Shown here piece after piece: positions 24,262 to 37,199 of a DNA stretch of 64,000 nucleotides. This DNA is from Lytechinus variegatus (Eukaryota > Echinodermata > Echinoidea > Temnopleuroida > Toxopneustidae): positions 56,683,048 to 56,747,047 of the forward strand of contig NC_054741.1 in NCBI RefSeq assembly GCF_018143015.1, read 5' to 3'. How positions within the stretch are numbered: position 1 is the stretch's first letter; every line of letters starts with the position of its first letter. A program made the position numbers and the translations under genes. The notes below the pieces were generated by a model. That model made no database searches and was not told the DNA's origin. It was given only the letters and a program-made list of their open reading frames with translations.

Positions 24262-24985
24262 TTCCATATCAAGGGATAAAGAGAAAATGCACCACAAAAT
24301 CGAAACTAGTTCATACATTAAATGAGTAGTCAATAACCTGGACTCCACCCATGGGAAATGACCATGCACCTGGATATTTTACCTTTTTATAGATTGGTGA
24401 CGAAAATGTTGGTTGGTCCAAGCTGACGCTTTAAACGGGTCATTTATTTTTTTTTAGTTTCGAATCATGATGCAACTTTTAACCACTAACTAATGTTCAT
24501 ATGGAAAAGAAACAACGATGGGCCAATAGGTTTTAAAATATACCCAGTTACAATATGTATTGATTGGAAGGATTAACTTGAAACGTATTTTGGATGACGT
24601 TGTTTCAATGAGAAAACTATTTGGAGGGGGTTTTTATCGGAAACTTGCGACCGAGTAAAATGAGCGAGCCAATCTGCCGGAAAATCATTTTTTTTAAATC
24701 TCATTAGAATCTTTCAAAACTTAGCAAAGTTTTATTTCGACATACATTTCGCAGTTGAGATGAAGCAGATGTTAAAGTAGTATGCTATTTTTGTCACACG
24801 GATTTAAACCCGAGCTTTTATTGAAAGGAATGCCAATCATGGCCCCTTAAGAAATAAAGAAACTAGTGGTTTGAAAAACCTGATAAGGTTGAAATTCCCC
24901 AAAAATTGGAAGGGATTAGTCCATTCATGTCACCATCAGATTTTTTCGGGGAGCTTTTATTTTCTTTCTTTGCATTAATTGAATT
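24262..24985 (-). repeat. Type-B downstream spacer (unit of copy 12)
   Basis: This divergent spacer matches the one at 7824-8417 but begins about 130 bp further from U1. It therefore also carries divergent sequence over the region corresponding to the spacer around GCCTGGACGCCACC (here CCTGGACTCCACCC). The boundaries with common spacer are sharp. Confidence 0.8.
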
Positions 24986-25148
24986 GTAGGAGATAGCGCG
25001 AACGCAGATCTCCGCTACCATAAATTGTACGCCCGAGTTCCCCACGTTTGGGGGAATCGCAAGGTTCAGCAAGCCGGAGTGCAATGGCAAGCCTCGCCCT
25101 GGGGGTGCATCCTTCTTGATCAATGCGACCCCTGCGCCAGGTAAGTAT
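24986..25148 (-). ncRNA. U1: U1 snRNA, copy 12
   Basis: The U1 sequence is of consensus type although its 3' flank is type B. The U1 body is therefore more uniform than its spacer, as expected from conversion tracts and/or selection on the gene. Confidence 0.96.
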
Positions 25149-26371
25149 GCTCCCCATCCATCGGTCGCCGTACTTGATCAAATCTTATCTGCGATATAAA
25201 GCAGTTAAACATCTCACACTACAAAGAGAAAACAGTCACATGATTTTATGAATTTGTACAATTTTGGCAATTTTTGAGAGAAAGAAACCTCAAATCTCTG
25301 TGCCGCTCTCTGGAGCAACATTAATGACGTATCCATGTAATTCTATAATTTAAACGTAATAACAAGTATAAAATTGCACGTAAGATGTGAAGAAGTAAGG
25401 AGGTGATTATTCATGAACTTCACAATAACTTTACTGACGTTGCAGATTATAATGACAAAAGCGTCAGCTTACTCGCATCCTGTTATCGGGTCAACCTTTC
25501 TTTTATTGGTCGTCGTCTTACTTGGGCAAAATTATACTTTGCTCTCTTTAATATCTCGTTCCATGGGCTCTAGTTGGTAGTAGACCCGAAAGCTTTCGTC
25601 TCATTTTAGAATGAAATGTGAGGCTTAATATCTCTATAAAGTTAAAATGATTGTTTATTTTCATATCAAGCGAAAAAAAAGAAAATATGCCACAAAGTTG
25701 AAACTAGTTCAGACATTAAATGAGTAGTCATTAGCCTGGACGCCACCCATTGGAAATGACCATGCACCCTGATTATTTTTCCCCCTTTTTTAAAGATCGG
25801 TGACGAAAGTAGTGGTTGGTAAAAGCTGACGCTTTAAACGAGTCGTTTTTTTTTTAGTTGAGAATCATAATGCAACTTTTGACAAGTAACCAATGGTCAG
25901 ACGGAAAACTAAGCAACAGCAAACCAATATTTCTAGAAGTATGCCAAGTTGAAATATGTATCGTTTAGAAAGATTACCTTAAAAGTTATTTTTACAGATT
26001 GTGTGTCATTAAGAAAACTGTTTTAAATCTGCTTTTATCGGAAACCTGCGACCAAGCAAAGTGAGCAAGCCACTAAGAAGTCGGATTTGTTTTTTCTAAA
26101 TTAGCAAATATTATTTGGAAACACATTTCGCTTGTACAATTGGCCAAAATTTACAGGAATGTGACACTCATTTTAGTCTGAGTTTTTTACTAGAAAGGAA
26201 TAAAAATCCTAACCCCCTAAAGACACAAGTTGGGTTGAAAATTCAACCATATGTCATAAAAAGCATGATAAGGTCCAATTGAGCAATAGTTTTTGAAGGG
26301 ATTACTCCATACATTCCAGCATGAAATTATTTCGGGTGGCTTTTGTTTTCTTTCTTTGCATTAGTTGAATT

Positions 26372-26534
26372 GTAGGAGATAGCGCGAACGCAGATCTCCG
26401 CTACCATAAATTGTACGCCCGAGTTCCCCACGTTTGGGGGAATCGCAAGGTTCAGCAAGCCGGAGTGCAATGGCAAGCCTCGCCCTGGGGGTGCATCCTT
26501 CTTGATCAATGCGACCCCTGCGCCAGGTAAGTAT
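26372..26534 (-). ncRNA. U1: U1 snRNA, copy 13
   Basis: The gene matches the consensus, with common-type flanks. Confidence 0.96.
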
Positions 26535-27762
26535 GCTCCCCATCCATCGGTCGCCGTACTTGATCAAATCTTATCTGCGATATAAAGCAGTTAAACATCT
26601 CACACTACAAAGAGAAAACAGTCACATGATTTTATGAATTTGTACAATTTTGGCAATTTTTGAGAGAAAGAAACCTCAAATCTCTGTGCCGCTCTCTGGA
26701 GCAACATTAATGACGTATCCATGTAATTCTATAATTTAAACGTAATAACAAGTACAAAATTGCACGTAAGATGTGAAGAAGTAAGGATGTGAATATTCAT
26801 GAACTTCACAATAACTTTACTGACGTTGCAGATTATAATGACAAAAGCGTCAGCTTACTCGCATCCTGTTATCGGGTCAACCTTTCTTTTATTGGTCGTC
26901 GTCTTACTTGGTCAAATTATACTTTGCTCTCTTTAATATCTCGTTCCATGGGCTCTAGTTGGTAGTAGACCCGAAAGCTTTCGTCTCATTTTAGAATGAA
27001 ATGTGAGGCTTAATATCTCTATAAAGTTAAAATGATTGTTTATTTTCATATCAAGCGAAAAAAAGAGAAAATATGCCACAAAGTTGAAACTAGTTCAGAC
27101 ATTAAATGAGTAGTCATTAGCCTGGACGCCACCCATTGGAAATGACCATGCACCCTGATTATTTTTCCCCCTTTTTTAAAGATCGGTGACGAAAGTAGTG
27201 GTTGGTAAAAGCTGACGCTTTAAACGAGTCGTTTGTTTTTTTTTTTAGTTGAGAATCATAATGCAACTTTTGACAAGTAACCAATGGTCAGACGGAAAAC
27301 AAGCAACAGCAAACCAATATTTTCTAGAAGTATGCAAGTTGAAATATGTATCGTTTAGAAAGATTACCTTAAAAGTTATTTTTACAGATTATGTGTCATT
27401 AAGAAAACTGTTTTAAATCTGCTTTTATCGGAAACCTGCGACCAAGCAAAGTGAGCAAGCCACTAAGAAGTCGGATTTGTTTTTTTCTAAATTAGCAAAT
27501 ATTATTTGGAAACACATTTCGCTTGTACAATTGGCCAAAATTTACAGGAATGTGACACTCATTTTAGTCTGAGTTTTTTACTAGAAAGGAATAAAAATCC
27601 TAACCCCCTAAAGACACAAGTTGGGTTGAAAATTCAACCATATGTCATAAAAAGCATGATAAGGTCCAATTGAGCAATAGTTTTTGAAGGGATTACTCCA
27701 TACATTCCAGCATGAAATTATTTCGGGTGGCTTTTGTTTTCTTTCTTTGCATTAGTTGAATT

Positions 27763-27923
27763 GTAGGAGATAGCGCGAACGCAGATCTCCGCTACCATAA
27801 ATTGTACGCCCGAGTTCCCCACGTTTGGGGGAATCGCAAGGTTCAGCAAGCCGGAGTGCAATGGCAAGCCTCGCCCTGGGTGCATCCTTCTTGATCAATG
27901 CGACCCCTGCGCCAGGTAAGTAT
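27763..27923 (-). ncRNA. U1: U1 snRNA, copy 14, two-base deletion
   Basis: Two bases are lost from the C-run between stem-loops I and II (GCACCCAGGGCG instead of GCACCCCCAGGGCG on the minus strand). The protein-binding loops, 5' end and Sm site are intact. The effect on folding is uncertain. Confidence 0.9.
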
Positions 27924-29144
27924 GCTCCCCATCCATCGGTCGCCGTACTTGATCAAATCTTATCTGCGATATAAAGCAGTTAAACATCTCACACTACAAA
28001 GAGAAAACAGTCACATGATTTTATGAATTTGTACAATTTTGGCATTTTTTGAGAGAAAGAAACCTCAAATCTCTGTGCCGCTCTCTGGAGCAACATTAAT
28101 GACGTATCCATGTAATTCTATAATTAAACGTAATAACAAGTACAAAATTGCACGTAAGATGTGAAGAAGTAAGCAGGTGAATATTCATGAACTTCACAAT
28201 AACTTTACTGATGTTGCAGATTATAATGACAAAAGCGTCAGCTTACTCGCATCCTGTTATCGGGTCAACCTTTCTTTTATTGGTCGTCGTCTTACTTTGG
28301 CAAAATTATACTTTGCTCTCTTTAATATCTCGTTCCATGGGCTCTAGTTGGTAGTAGACCCGAAAGCTTTCGTCTCATTTTAGAATGAAATGTGAGGCTT
28401 AATATCTCTATAAAGTTAAAATGATTGTTTATTTTCATATCAAGCGAAAAAAAAAGAAAATATGCCACAAAGTTGAAACTAGTTCAGACATTAAATGAGT
28501 AGTCATTAGCCTGGACGCCACCCATTGGAAATGACCATGCACCCTGATTATTTTCCCCCTTTTTTAAAGATCGGTGACGAAAGTAGTGGTTGGTAAAAGC
28601 TGACGCTTTAAACGAGTCGTTTGTTTTTTTAGTTGAGAATCATAATGCAACTTTTGACAAGTAACCAATGGTCAGACGAAAACTAAGCAACAGCAAAGCA
28701 ATATTTCTAGAAGTATGCCAAGTTGAAATATGCATCGTTTAGAAAGATTACCTTAAAAGTTATTTTTACAGATTATGTGTCATTAAGAAAACTGTTTTAA
28801 ATCTGCTTTTATCGGAAACCTGCGACCAAGCAAAGTGAGCAAGCCACTAAGAAGTCGGATTTGTTTTTTCTAAATTAGCAAATATTATTTGGAAACACAT
28901 TTCGCTTGTACAATTGGCCAAAATTTACAGGAATGTGACACTCATTTTAGTCTGAGTTTTTTACTAGAAAGGAATAAAAATCCTAACCCCCTAAAGACAC
29001 AAGTTGGGTTGAAAATTCAACCATATGTCATAAAAAGCCTGATAAGGTCCAATTGAGCAATAGTTTTTGAAGGATTACTCCATACATTCCAGCATGAAAT
29101 TATTTCGGGTGGCTTTTGTTTTCTTTCTTTGCATTAGTTGAATT

Positions 29145-29304
29145 GTAGGAGATAGCGCGAACGCAGATCTCCGCTACCATAAATTGTACGCCCGAGTTCG
29201 CCACGTTTGGGGAATCGCAAGGTTCAGCAAGCCGAGTGCAATGGCAAGCCTCGCCCTGGGGTGCATCCTTCTTGATCAATGCGACCCCCGCGCCAGGTAA
29301 GTAT
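29145..29304 (-). ncRNA. U1: U1 snRNA, copy 15, degenerate (likely pseudogene)
   Basis: The 5' end, loops and Sm site are recognisable. The copy has three one-base losses in G/C runs (stem-loop III, the base of stem-loop II and the C-run after stem-loop I) and two substitutions (one in stem-loop III, one in the 5' part of helix H). It is about three bases short. It lies beside the unit broken by the second LINE. Several stems should be weakened, so function is doubtful. Confidence 0.85.
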
Positions 29305-29612
29305 GCTCCCCATCCATCGGTCGCCGTACTTGATCAAATCTTATCTGCGATATAAAGCAGTTAAACATCTCACACATACAAAGAGAACACAGTCACATGA
29401 TTTTATGAATTTGTACAATTTTGGCAATTTTTGAGAGAAAGAAACCTCAAATCTCTGTGCCGCTCTCTGGAGCAACATTAATGACGTATCCATGTAATTC
29501 TATAATTTAAACGTAATAACAAGTACAAAATTGCACGTAAGATGTGAAGAAGTAAGCAGGGAATATTCATGAACTTCACAATAACTTTACTGACGTTGCA
29601 CACATATAATGA

Positions 29613-31946
29613 AATACTTTAACTAAAACAATACGTTTGGCAAAGAAAAGATATTTTAACTGATCAAATAATTCTGTATCAACACGACATCAAAACACAT
29701 GAAAAGTTCTTAAACAAGCCATGAATTTATCCAGTAACAAGTCCGATATAACTGAAATTAGGTCTAACGGTGATATTATTGTGATCCTGAAAATTATAGC
29801 TTAATATTTTAAATGACTATTTTTCATCTATAGGAACTAACCTAGCTCGAGACATCCCCCCCTTCAACAAAACACTTTCATGATTAAACCTAGCTACACC
29901 TAATTCTAGTTCAATATTTTTCACTCCCGTAGTCAAAAAAGATTATTACTGACGTTGTACTAATTTGAATAATAAAAAAAAGTCCTGGTTATGATGATGT
30001 CAATAACTTTATTTTAAAAGGTATAATATCTGAATTATCGATCCTTTGACATATATTTTTATTAACCTTTCTCTAACCTCCGGTCAAGTCCCTGATCGCA
30101 GAAAATGCCAAAGGTCATTCCATTGTACAATAGGGTGACAAGTTTAAGTGTCAGTAATTATCGCCCAATTTCTTTATTATCATCCTTGTCAAAGATTTTA
30201 TAAAAAAAGTGGTTTATAGCAAAACAATTAATTTTTTTAAAATCTCACAATATTTTTCTTAACTTTCATTGATTAGAGAAAAACACAACACAGAACATCA
30301 CTATTGAATTTCGTTGATAGTGCCACGCTTTTGATAATTGCTCACATTTAGTCGGCATTTTTCTGACTTCTCCAAGGCTTCGACACCATTAACCATGATA
30401 TTATACATAAACTTTCTCATTATGGTGTGCGCCCGGGAAAGGCCTTGGAGTGGTCAAAGCAACTTGTCCACAGACGTCAATTTGTATCTTTGAATGGTCA
30501 TCATTCCAACATCAATACATTAATTGTGGAGTCCCGCAAGGCAGTCTGTTATGCCCTTTAATTATTTACATTTATATTAATGACTTTTGTAAATCATCTG
30601 ATATCCTTTCTTTCATTCTTTTTGCAGACGATTCCTAATATATTTTTATCCCATAAAAATCCTATACCTTAGTAATACTGTATAATGAACTTTTAAAAGT
30701 CACACAATGGATTAGATCCAACAAATTCTCTTAAATCTACTTAAAACTAAAAATAAATGCTATTTTAGCAATTCCATTGATACACTTCCCATGCATTGTT
30801 TTAGATGACAACTAATTTAGAAAGTGTCAACATTCATTAAATTTCTCGGTGTTTACGTTGATAATAAGCTTTCCTGTAAATACCACATAGATTGTATATG
30901 TAAATTATATCGCGAAATATTGGCATTATCAATAAACTTAAATATCATTTTTCGTCGTCATCACTTTTAATGCCAATATTCTTCCCTGATCTTGCCTTAC
31001 TTGAATTATGATACTTGCCTGGGCAGCACCCACCAAACCATTTTAGATAGACTGTTATTACTGCAAAAAAGAAGTCCCTTCGTGTTATTCATAATTCAGC
31101 TTTTCGTTCACACACTGACCCACTATTTTTGATAGCAAATTGCTGAGATAAGCGACCTATACTTATTTCATTTAGGACATTTATGTTTAATTTTGACAAA
31201 ACACACTTCCAAACGTGTATTTGATTCTATGTTTCCTCTTAAATCGGTCTTTTCATAATTACCCTACTAGCAATCTAAACGAATTTCATTTACCCCGTTT
31301 TAGAACTTTATTGGCAAAGAGTACATTTATTTCGATGGTCCTAGATTTTGGAACTCCCTCGACATTAACATAAAAAAAAGCCCTTCCATACATTCCATTT
31401 AAAAAGAAACCTGAAAAACTTCTTACTTCAATCCTACCGAGGTCTCATTACAATTCCCCTTGTATCATCTCCTCTCAGACTTCAAGTTATGTTTTTGTCT
31501 TTATCATTTTGTTTTATCCCTCTTTTTCGGTCGTAATTTGTCCTGATTCTATTTTTTACGTTTATTCTACTTTTGTCGTCCTGTTTTTGTTTTCCTTTTT
31601 TCTTTTATTATTTCTTCGTTTTGTCCTTGTTCTGTGAGTTATCCTGTTCTTTTCATCTATTCTGTAAATCTTCGTAGGCAAATAGCAACCATTGCGTCTC
31701 TCTCTCTCTCTCTCCTCTATTCTCTTCCTTTAGGGGGTTCACATTATACAAGCATGCTTTTGAGTGAATCCCCCTTTCCACAGATACTTTTCTTTCCAAG
31801 TATTATAATTTTTCTATAAAATATTTTGTATTTTTTTTATATGTTATTATCATAATGTATTGTAATATTTGTTAAAATGTATGAAATGATTTGTATTTTG
31901 CTATTTCTGTTGGAAATAAAATCTGAATCTGAATCTGAATCTGAAT
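29613..31946 (+). mobile_element. Degraded non-LTR retrotransposon, CR1/Jockey type, in a U1 spacer
   Basis: The element reads on the plus strand, opposite to U1. Conceptual RT motifs appear in order: NYRPISLLSSLSKIL at about 30153-30197, GVPQGS at about 30528-30545, FADDS at about 30621-30635, then FLGVYVDNKL at about 30841-30870. This is the pattern of CR1/Jockey-group LINEs. It ends in TGAATC repeats (31921-31946) after an AATAAA-like segment, a 3' end style common in that group. TATAATGA occurs at 29605-29612 and 31947-31954 and is the likely target duplication. Only one RT piece (30450-30638) is open for more than 60 codons, so the copy is old. Clade placement is tentative. Confidence 0.85.
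30450..30638 (+). pseudogene. RT fragment of the CR1/Jockey-type LINE
   Basis: The fragment includes CGVPQGSLL, YIYINDF and the active-site FADDS, the catalytic core of a non-LTR reverse transcriptase. Flanking RT motifs lie in other frames because of many small lesions. This piece has no independent function. Confidence 0.8.
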
Positions 31947-32868
31947 TATAATGACAAAAGCGTCAGCTTACTCGCATCCTGTTATCGGGTCAACCTTTCT
32001 TTTATTGGTCGTCGTCTTACTTGGGCAAAATTATACTTTGCTCTCTTTAATATCTCGTTCCATGGGCTCTAGTTGGTAGTAGACCCGAAAGCTTTCGTCT
32101 CATTTTAGAATGAAATGTGAGGCTTAATATCTCTATAAAGTTAAAATGATTGTTTATTTTCATATCAAGCGAAAAAAAGAGAAAATATGCCACAAAGTTG
32201 AAACTAGTTCAGACATTAAATGAGTAGTCATTAGCCTGGACGCCACCCATTGGAAATGACCATGCACCCTGATTATTTTTCCCCCTTTTTTAAAGATCGG
32301 TGACGAAAGTAGTGGTTGGTAAAAGCTGACGCTTTAAACGAGTCGTTTGTTTTTTTAGTTGAGAATCATAATGCAACTTTTGACAAGTAACCAATGGTCA
32401 GACGAAAACTAAGCAACAGCAACCAATATTTTTAGAAGTATGCCAAGTTGAAATATGCATCGTTTAGAAAGATTACCTTAAAAGTTATTTTTACAGATTA
32501 TGTGTCATTAAGAAAACTGTTTTAAATCTGCTTTTATCGGAAACCTGCGACCAAGCAAAGTGAGCAAGCCACTAAGAAGTCGGATTTGTTTTTTCTAAAT
32601 TAGCAAATATTATTTGGAAACACATTTCGCTTGTACAATTGGCCAAAATTTACAGGAATGTGACACTCATTTTAGTCTGAGTTTTTTACTAGAAAGGAAT
32701 AAAAATCCTAACCCCTAAAGACACAAGTTGGGTTGAAAATTCAACCATATGTCATAAAAAGCATGATAAGGTCCATTGAGCAATAGTTTTTGAAGGGATT
32801 ACTCCATACATTCCAGCATGAAATTATTTCGGGTGGCTTTTGTTTTCTTTCTTTGCATTAGTTGAATT

Positions 32869-33031
32869 GTAGGAGATAGCGCGAACGCAGATCTCCGCTA
32901 CCATAAATTGTACGCCCGAGTTCCCCACGTTTGGGGGAATCGCAAGGTTCAGCAAGCCGGAGTGCAATGGCAAGCCTCGCCCTGGGGGTGCATCCTTCTT
33001 GATCAATGCCACCCCTAGGCCAGGTAAGTAT
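32869..33031 (-). ncRNA. U1: U1 snRNA, copy 16, altered helix H and stem I
   Basis: It is full length. Near the 5' end the minus strand reads GGCCTAGGGGTGGC where the consensus is GGCGCAGGGGTCGC. Two changes fall in the strand of helix H, replacing one G-C pair by a mismatch and another by G.U, and one falls in stem I. The donor-pairing end and both protein loops are unchanged. It flanks the second LINE insertion on its right side. Confidence 0.92.
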
Positions 33032-34256
33032 GCTCCCCATCCATCGGTCGCCGTACTTGATCAAATCTTATCTGCGATATAAAGCAGTTAAACATCTCAC
33101 ACTACAAAGAGAACACAGTCACATGATTTTATGAATTTGTACAATTTTGGCAAGTTTTGAGAGAAAGAAACCTCAAATCTCTGTGCCGCTCTCTGGAGCA
33201 ACATTAATGACGTATCCATGTAATTCTATAATTTAAACGTAATAACAAGTACAAAATTGCACGTAAGATGTGAAGAAGTAAGGATGTGAATATTCATGAA
33301 CTTCACAATAACTTTACTGACGTTGCAGATTATAATGACAAAAGCGTCAGCTTACTCGCATCCTGTTATCGGGTCAACCTTTCTTTTATTGGTCGTCGTC
33401 TTACTTGGGCAAAATTATACTTTGCTCTCTTTAATATCTCGTTCCATGGGCTCTAGTTGGTAGTAGACCGAAAGCTTTCGTCTCATTTTAGAATGAAATG
33501 TGAGGCTTAATATCTCTATAAAGTTAAAATGATTGTTTATTTTCATATCAAGCGAAAAAAAAGAAAATATGCCACAAAGTTGAAACTAGTTCAGACATTA
33601 AATGAGTAGTCATTAGCCTGGACGCCACCCATTGGAAATGACCATGCACCCTGATTATTTTTCCCCCTTTTTTAAAGATCGGTGACGAAAGTAGTGGTTG
33701 GTAAAAGCTGACGCTTTAAACGAGTCGTTTGTTTTTTTTTAGTTGAGAATCATAATGCAACTTTTGACAAGTAACCAATGGTCAGACGGAAAACTAAGCA
33801 ACAGCGAACCAATATTTTTAGAAGTATGCCAAGTTGAAATATGCATCGTTTAGAAAGATTACCTTAAAAGTTATTTTTACAGATTATGTGTCATTAAGAA
33901 AACTGTTTTAAATCTGTTTTTATCGGAAACCTGCGACCAAGCAAAGTGAGCAAGCCACTAAGAAGTCGGATTTGTTTTTTCTAAATTAGCAAATATTATT
34001 TGGAAACACATTTCGCTTGTACAATTGGCCAAAATTTACAGGAATGTGACACTCATTTTAGTCTGAGTTTTTTACTAGAAAGGAATAAAAGTCCTAACCC
34101 CCTAAAGACACAAGTTGGGTTGAAAATTCAACCATATGTCATAAAAAGCATGATAAGGTCCAATTGAGCAATAGTTTTTGAAGGGATTACTCCATACATT
34201 CCAGCATGAAATTATTTCGGGTGGCTTTTGTTTTCTTTCTTTGCATTAGTTGAATT

Positions 34257-34419
34257 GTAGGAGATAGCGCGAACGCAGATCTCCGCTACCATAAATTGTA
34301 CGCCCGAGTTCCCCACGTTTGGGGGAATCGCAAGGTTCAGCAAGCCGGAGTGCAATGGCAAGCCTCGCCCTGGGGGTGCATCCTTCTTGATCAATGCGAC
34401 CCCTGCGCCAGGTAAGTAT
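34257..34419 (-). ncRNA. U1: U1 snRNA, copy 17
   Basis: The gene matches the consensus. Its upstream flank mixes the two common variants (CAATACAAAGAGAACAC). Confidence 0.96.
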
Positions 34420-35645
34420 GCTCCCCATCCATCGGTCGCCGTACTTGATCAAATCTTATCTGCGATATAAAGCAGTTAAACATCTCACAATACAAAGAGA
34501 ACACAGTCACATGATTTTATGAATTTGTACAATCTTGGCAATTTTTGAGAGAAAGAAACCTCAAATCTCTGTGCCGCTCTCTGGAGCAACATTAATGACG
34601 TATCCATGTAATTCTATAATTTAAACGTAATAACAAGTACAAAATTGCACGTAAGATGTGAAGAAGTAAGGATGTGAATATTCATGAACTTCACAATAAC
34701 TTTACTGACGTTGCAGATTATAATGACAAAAGCGTCAGCTTACTCGCATCCTGTTATCGGGTCAACCTTTCTTTTATTGGTCGTCGTCTTACTTTGGCAA
34801 AATTATACTTTGCTCTCTTTAATATCTCGTTCCATGGGCTCTAGTTGGTAGTAGACCCGAAAGCTTTCGTCTCATTTTAGAATGAAATGTGAGGCTTAAT
34901 ATCTCTATAAAGTTAAAATGATTGTTTATTTTCATATCAAGCGAAAAAAAAGAAAAATATGCCACAAAGTTGAAACTAATTCAGACATTAAATGAGTAGT
35001 CATTAGCCTGGATGCTACCCATTGGAAATGATCATGCACCCTGATTATTTTTACCCCTTTTTTAAAGATCGGTGACGAAAGTAGTGGTTGGTAAAAGCTG
35101 ACGCTTTAAACGAGTCGTTTGTTTTTTTTAGTTGAGAATCATAATGCAACTTTTGACAAGTAACCAATGGTCAGACGGAAAACTAAGCAACAGCGAACCA
35201 ATATTTTTAGAAGTATGCCAAGTTGAAATATGCATCGTTTAGAAAGATTACCTTAAAAGTTATTTTTACAGATTATGTGTCATTAAGAAAACTGTTTTAA
35301 ATCTGCTTTTATCGGAAACCTGCGACCAAGCAAAGTGAGCAAGCCACTAAGAAGTCGGATTTGTTTTTTCTAAATTAGCAAATATTATTTGGAAACACAT
35401 TTCGCTTGTACAATTGGCCAAAATTTACAGGAATGTGACACTCATTTTAGTCTGAGTTTTTTACTAGAAAGGAATAAAAATCCTAACCCCCTAAAGACAC
35501 AAGTTGGGTTGAAAATTCAACCATATGTCATAAAAAGCATGATAAGGTCCAATTGAGCAATAGTTTTTGAAGGGATTACTCCATACATTCCAGCATGAAA
35601 TTATTTCGGGTGGCTTTTGTTTTCTTTCTTTGCATTAGTTGAATT

Positions 35646-35808
35646 GTAGGAGATAGCGCGAACGCAGATCTCCGCTACCATAAATTGTACGCCCGAGTTC
35701 CCCACGTTTGGGGGAATCGCAAGGTTCAGCAAGCCGGAGTGCAATGGCAAGCCTCGCCCTGGGGGTGCATCCTTCTTGATCAATGCGACCCCTGCGCCAG
35801 GTAAGTAT
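35646..35808 (-). ncRNA. U1: U1 snRNA, copy 18
   Basis: The gene is of consensus type. The promoter has two private changes near -5 and -25 (GCTACCCATCC and CGGTCTCCG on the plus strand), which could affect strength. Confidence 0.95.
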
Positions 35809-37036
35809 GCTACCCATCCATCGGTCTCCGTACTTGATCAAATCTTATCTGCGATATAAAGCAGTTAAACATCTCACACTACAAAGAGAAAACAGTCACA
35901 TGATTTTATGAATTTGTACAATTTTGGCAATTTTTGAGAGAAAGAAACCTCAAATCTCTGTGCCGCTCTCTGGAGCAACATTAATGACGTATCCATGTAA
36001 TTCCTATAATTTAAACGTAATAACAAGTACAAAATTGCACGTAAGATGTGAAGAAGTAAGCAGGTGAATATTCATGAACTTCACAATAACTTTACTGACG
36101 TTGCAGATTATAATGACAAAAGCGTCAGCTTACTCGCATCCTGTTATCGGGTCAACCTTTCTTTTATTGGTCGTCGTCTTACTTGGGCAAAATTATACTT
36201 TGCTCTCTTTAATATCTCGTTCCATGGGCTCTAGTTGGTAGTAGACCCGAAAGCTTTCGTCTCATTTTAGAATGAAATGTGAGGCTTAATATCTCGATAA
36301 AGTTAAAATGATTGTTTATTTTCATATCAAGCGAAAAAAAAGAGAAAATATGCCACAAAGTTGAAACTAGTTCAGACATTAAATGAGTAGTCATTAGCCT
36401 GGACGCCACCCATTGGAAATGACCATGCACCCTGATTATTTTTCCCCCTTTTTTAAAGATCGGTGACGAAAGTAGTGGTTGGTAAAAGCTGACGCTTTAA
36501 ACGAGTCGTTTGTTTTTTTAGTTGAGAATCATAATGCAACTTTTGACAAGTAACCAATGGTCAGACGGAAAACTAAGCAACAGCGAACCAATATTTTTAG
36601 AAGTATGCCAAGTTGAAATATGCATCGTTTAGAAAGATTACCTTAAAAGTTATTTTTACAGATTATGTGTCATTAAGAAAACTGTTTTAAATCTGCTTTT
36701 ATCGGAAACCTGCGACCAAGCAAAGTGAGCAAGCCACTAAGAAGTCGGATTTGTTTTTTTCTAAATTAGCAAATATTATTTGGAAACACATTTCGCTTGT
36801 ACAATTGGCCAAAATTTACAGGAATGTGACACTCATTTTAGTCTGAGTTTTTTACTAGAAAGGAATAAAAATCCTAACCCCCTAAAGACACAAGTTGGGT
36901 TGAAAATTCAACCATATGTCATAAAAAGCATGATAAGGTCCAATTGAGCAATAGTTTTTGAAGGGATTACTCCATACATTCCAGCATGATATTATTTCAG
37001 GTGGCTTTTGTTTTCTTTCTTTGCATTAGTTGAATT

Positions 37037-37199
37037 GTAGGAGATAGCGCGAACGCAGATCTCCGCTACCATAAATTGTACGCCCGAGTTCCCCACGTTT
37101 GGGGGAATCGCAAGGTTCAGCAAGCCGGAGTGCAATGGCAAGCCTCGCCCTGGGGGTGCATCCTTCTTGATCAATGCGACCCCTGCGCCAGGTAAGTAT
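37037..37199 (-). ncRNA. U1: U1 snRNA, copy 19
   Basis: The gene matches the consensus, with common-type flanks. Confidence 0.96.
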
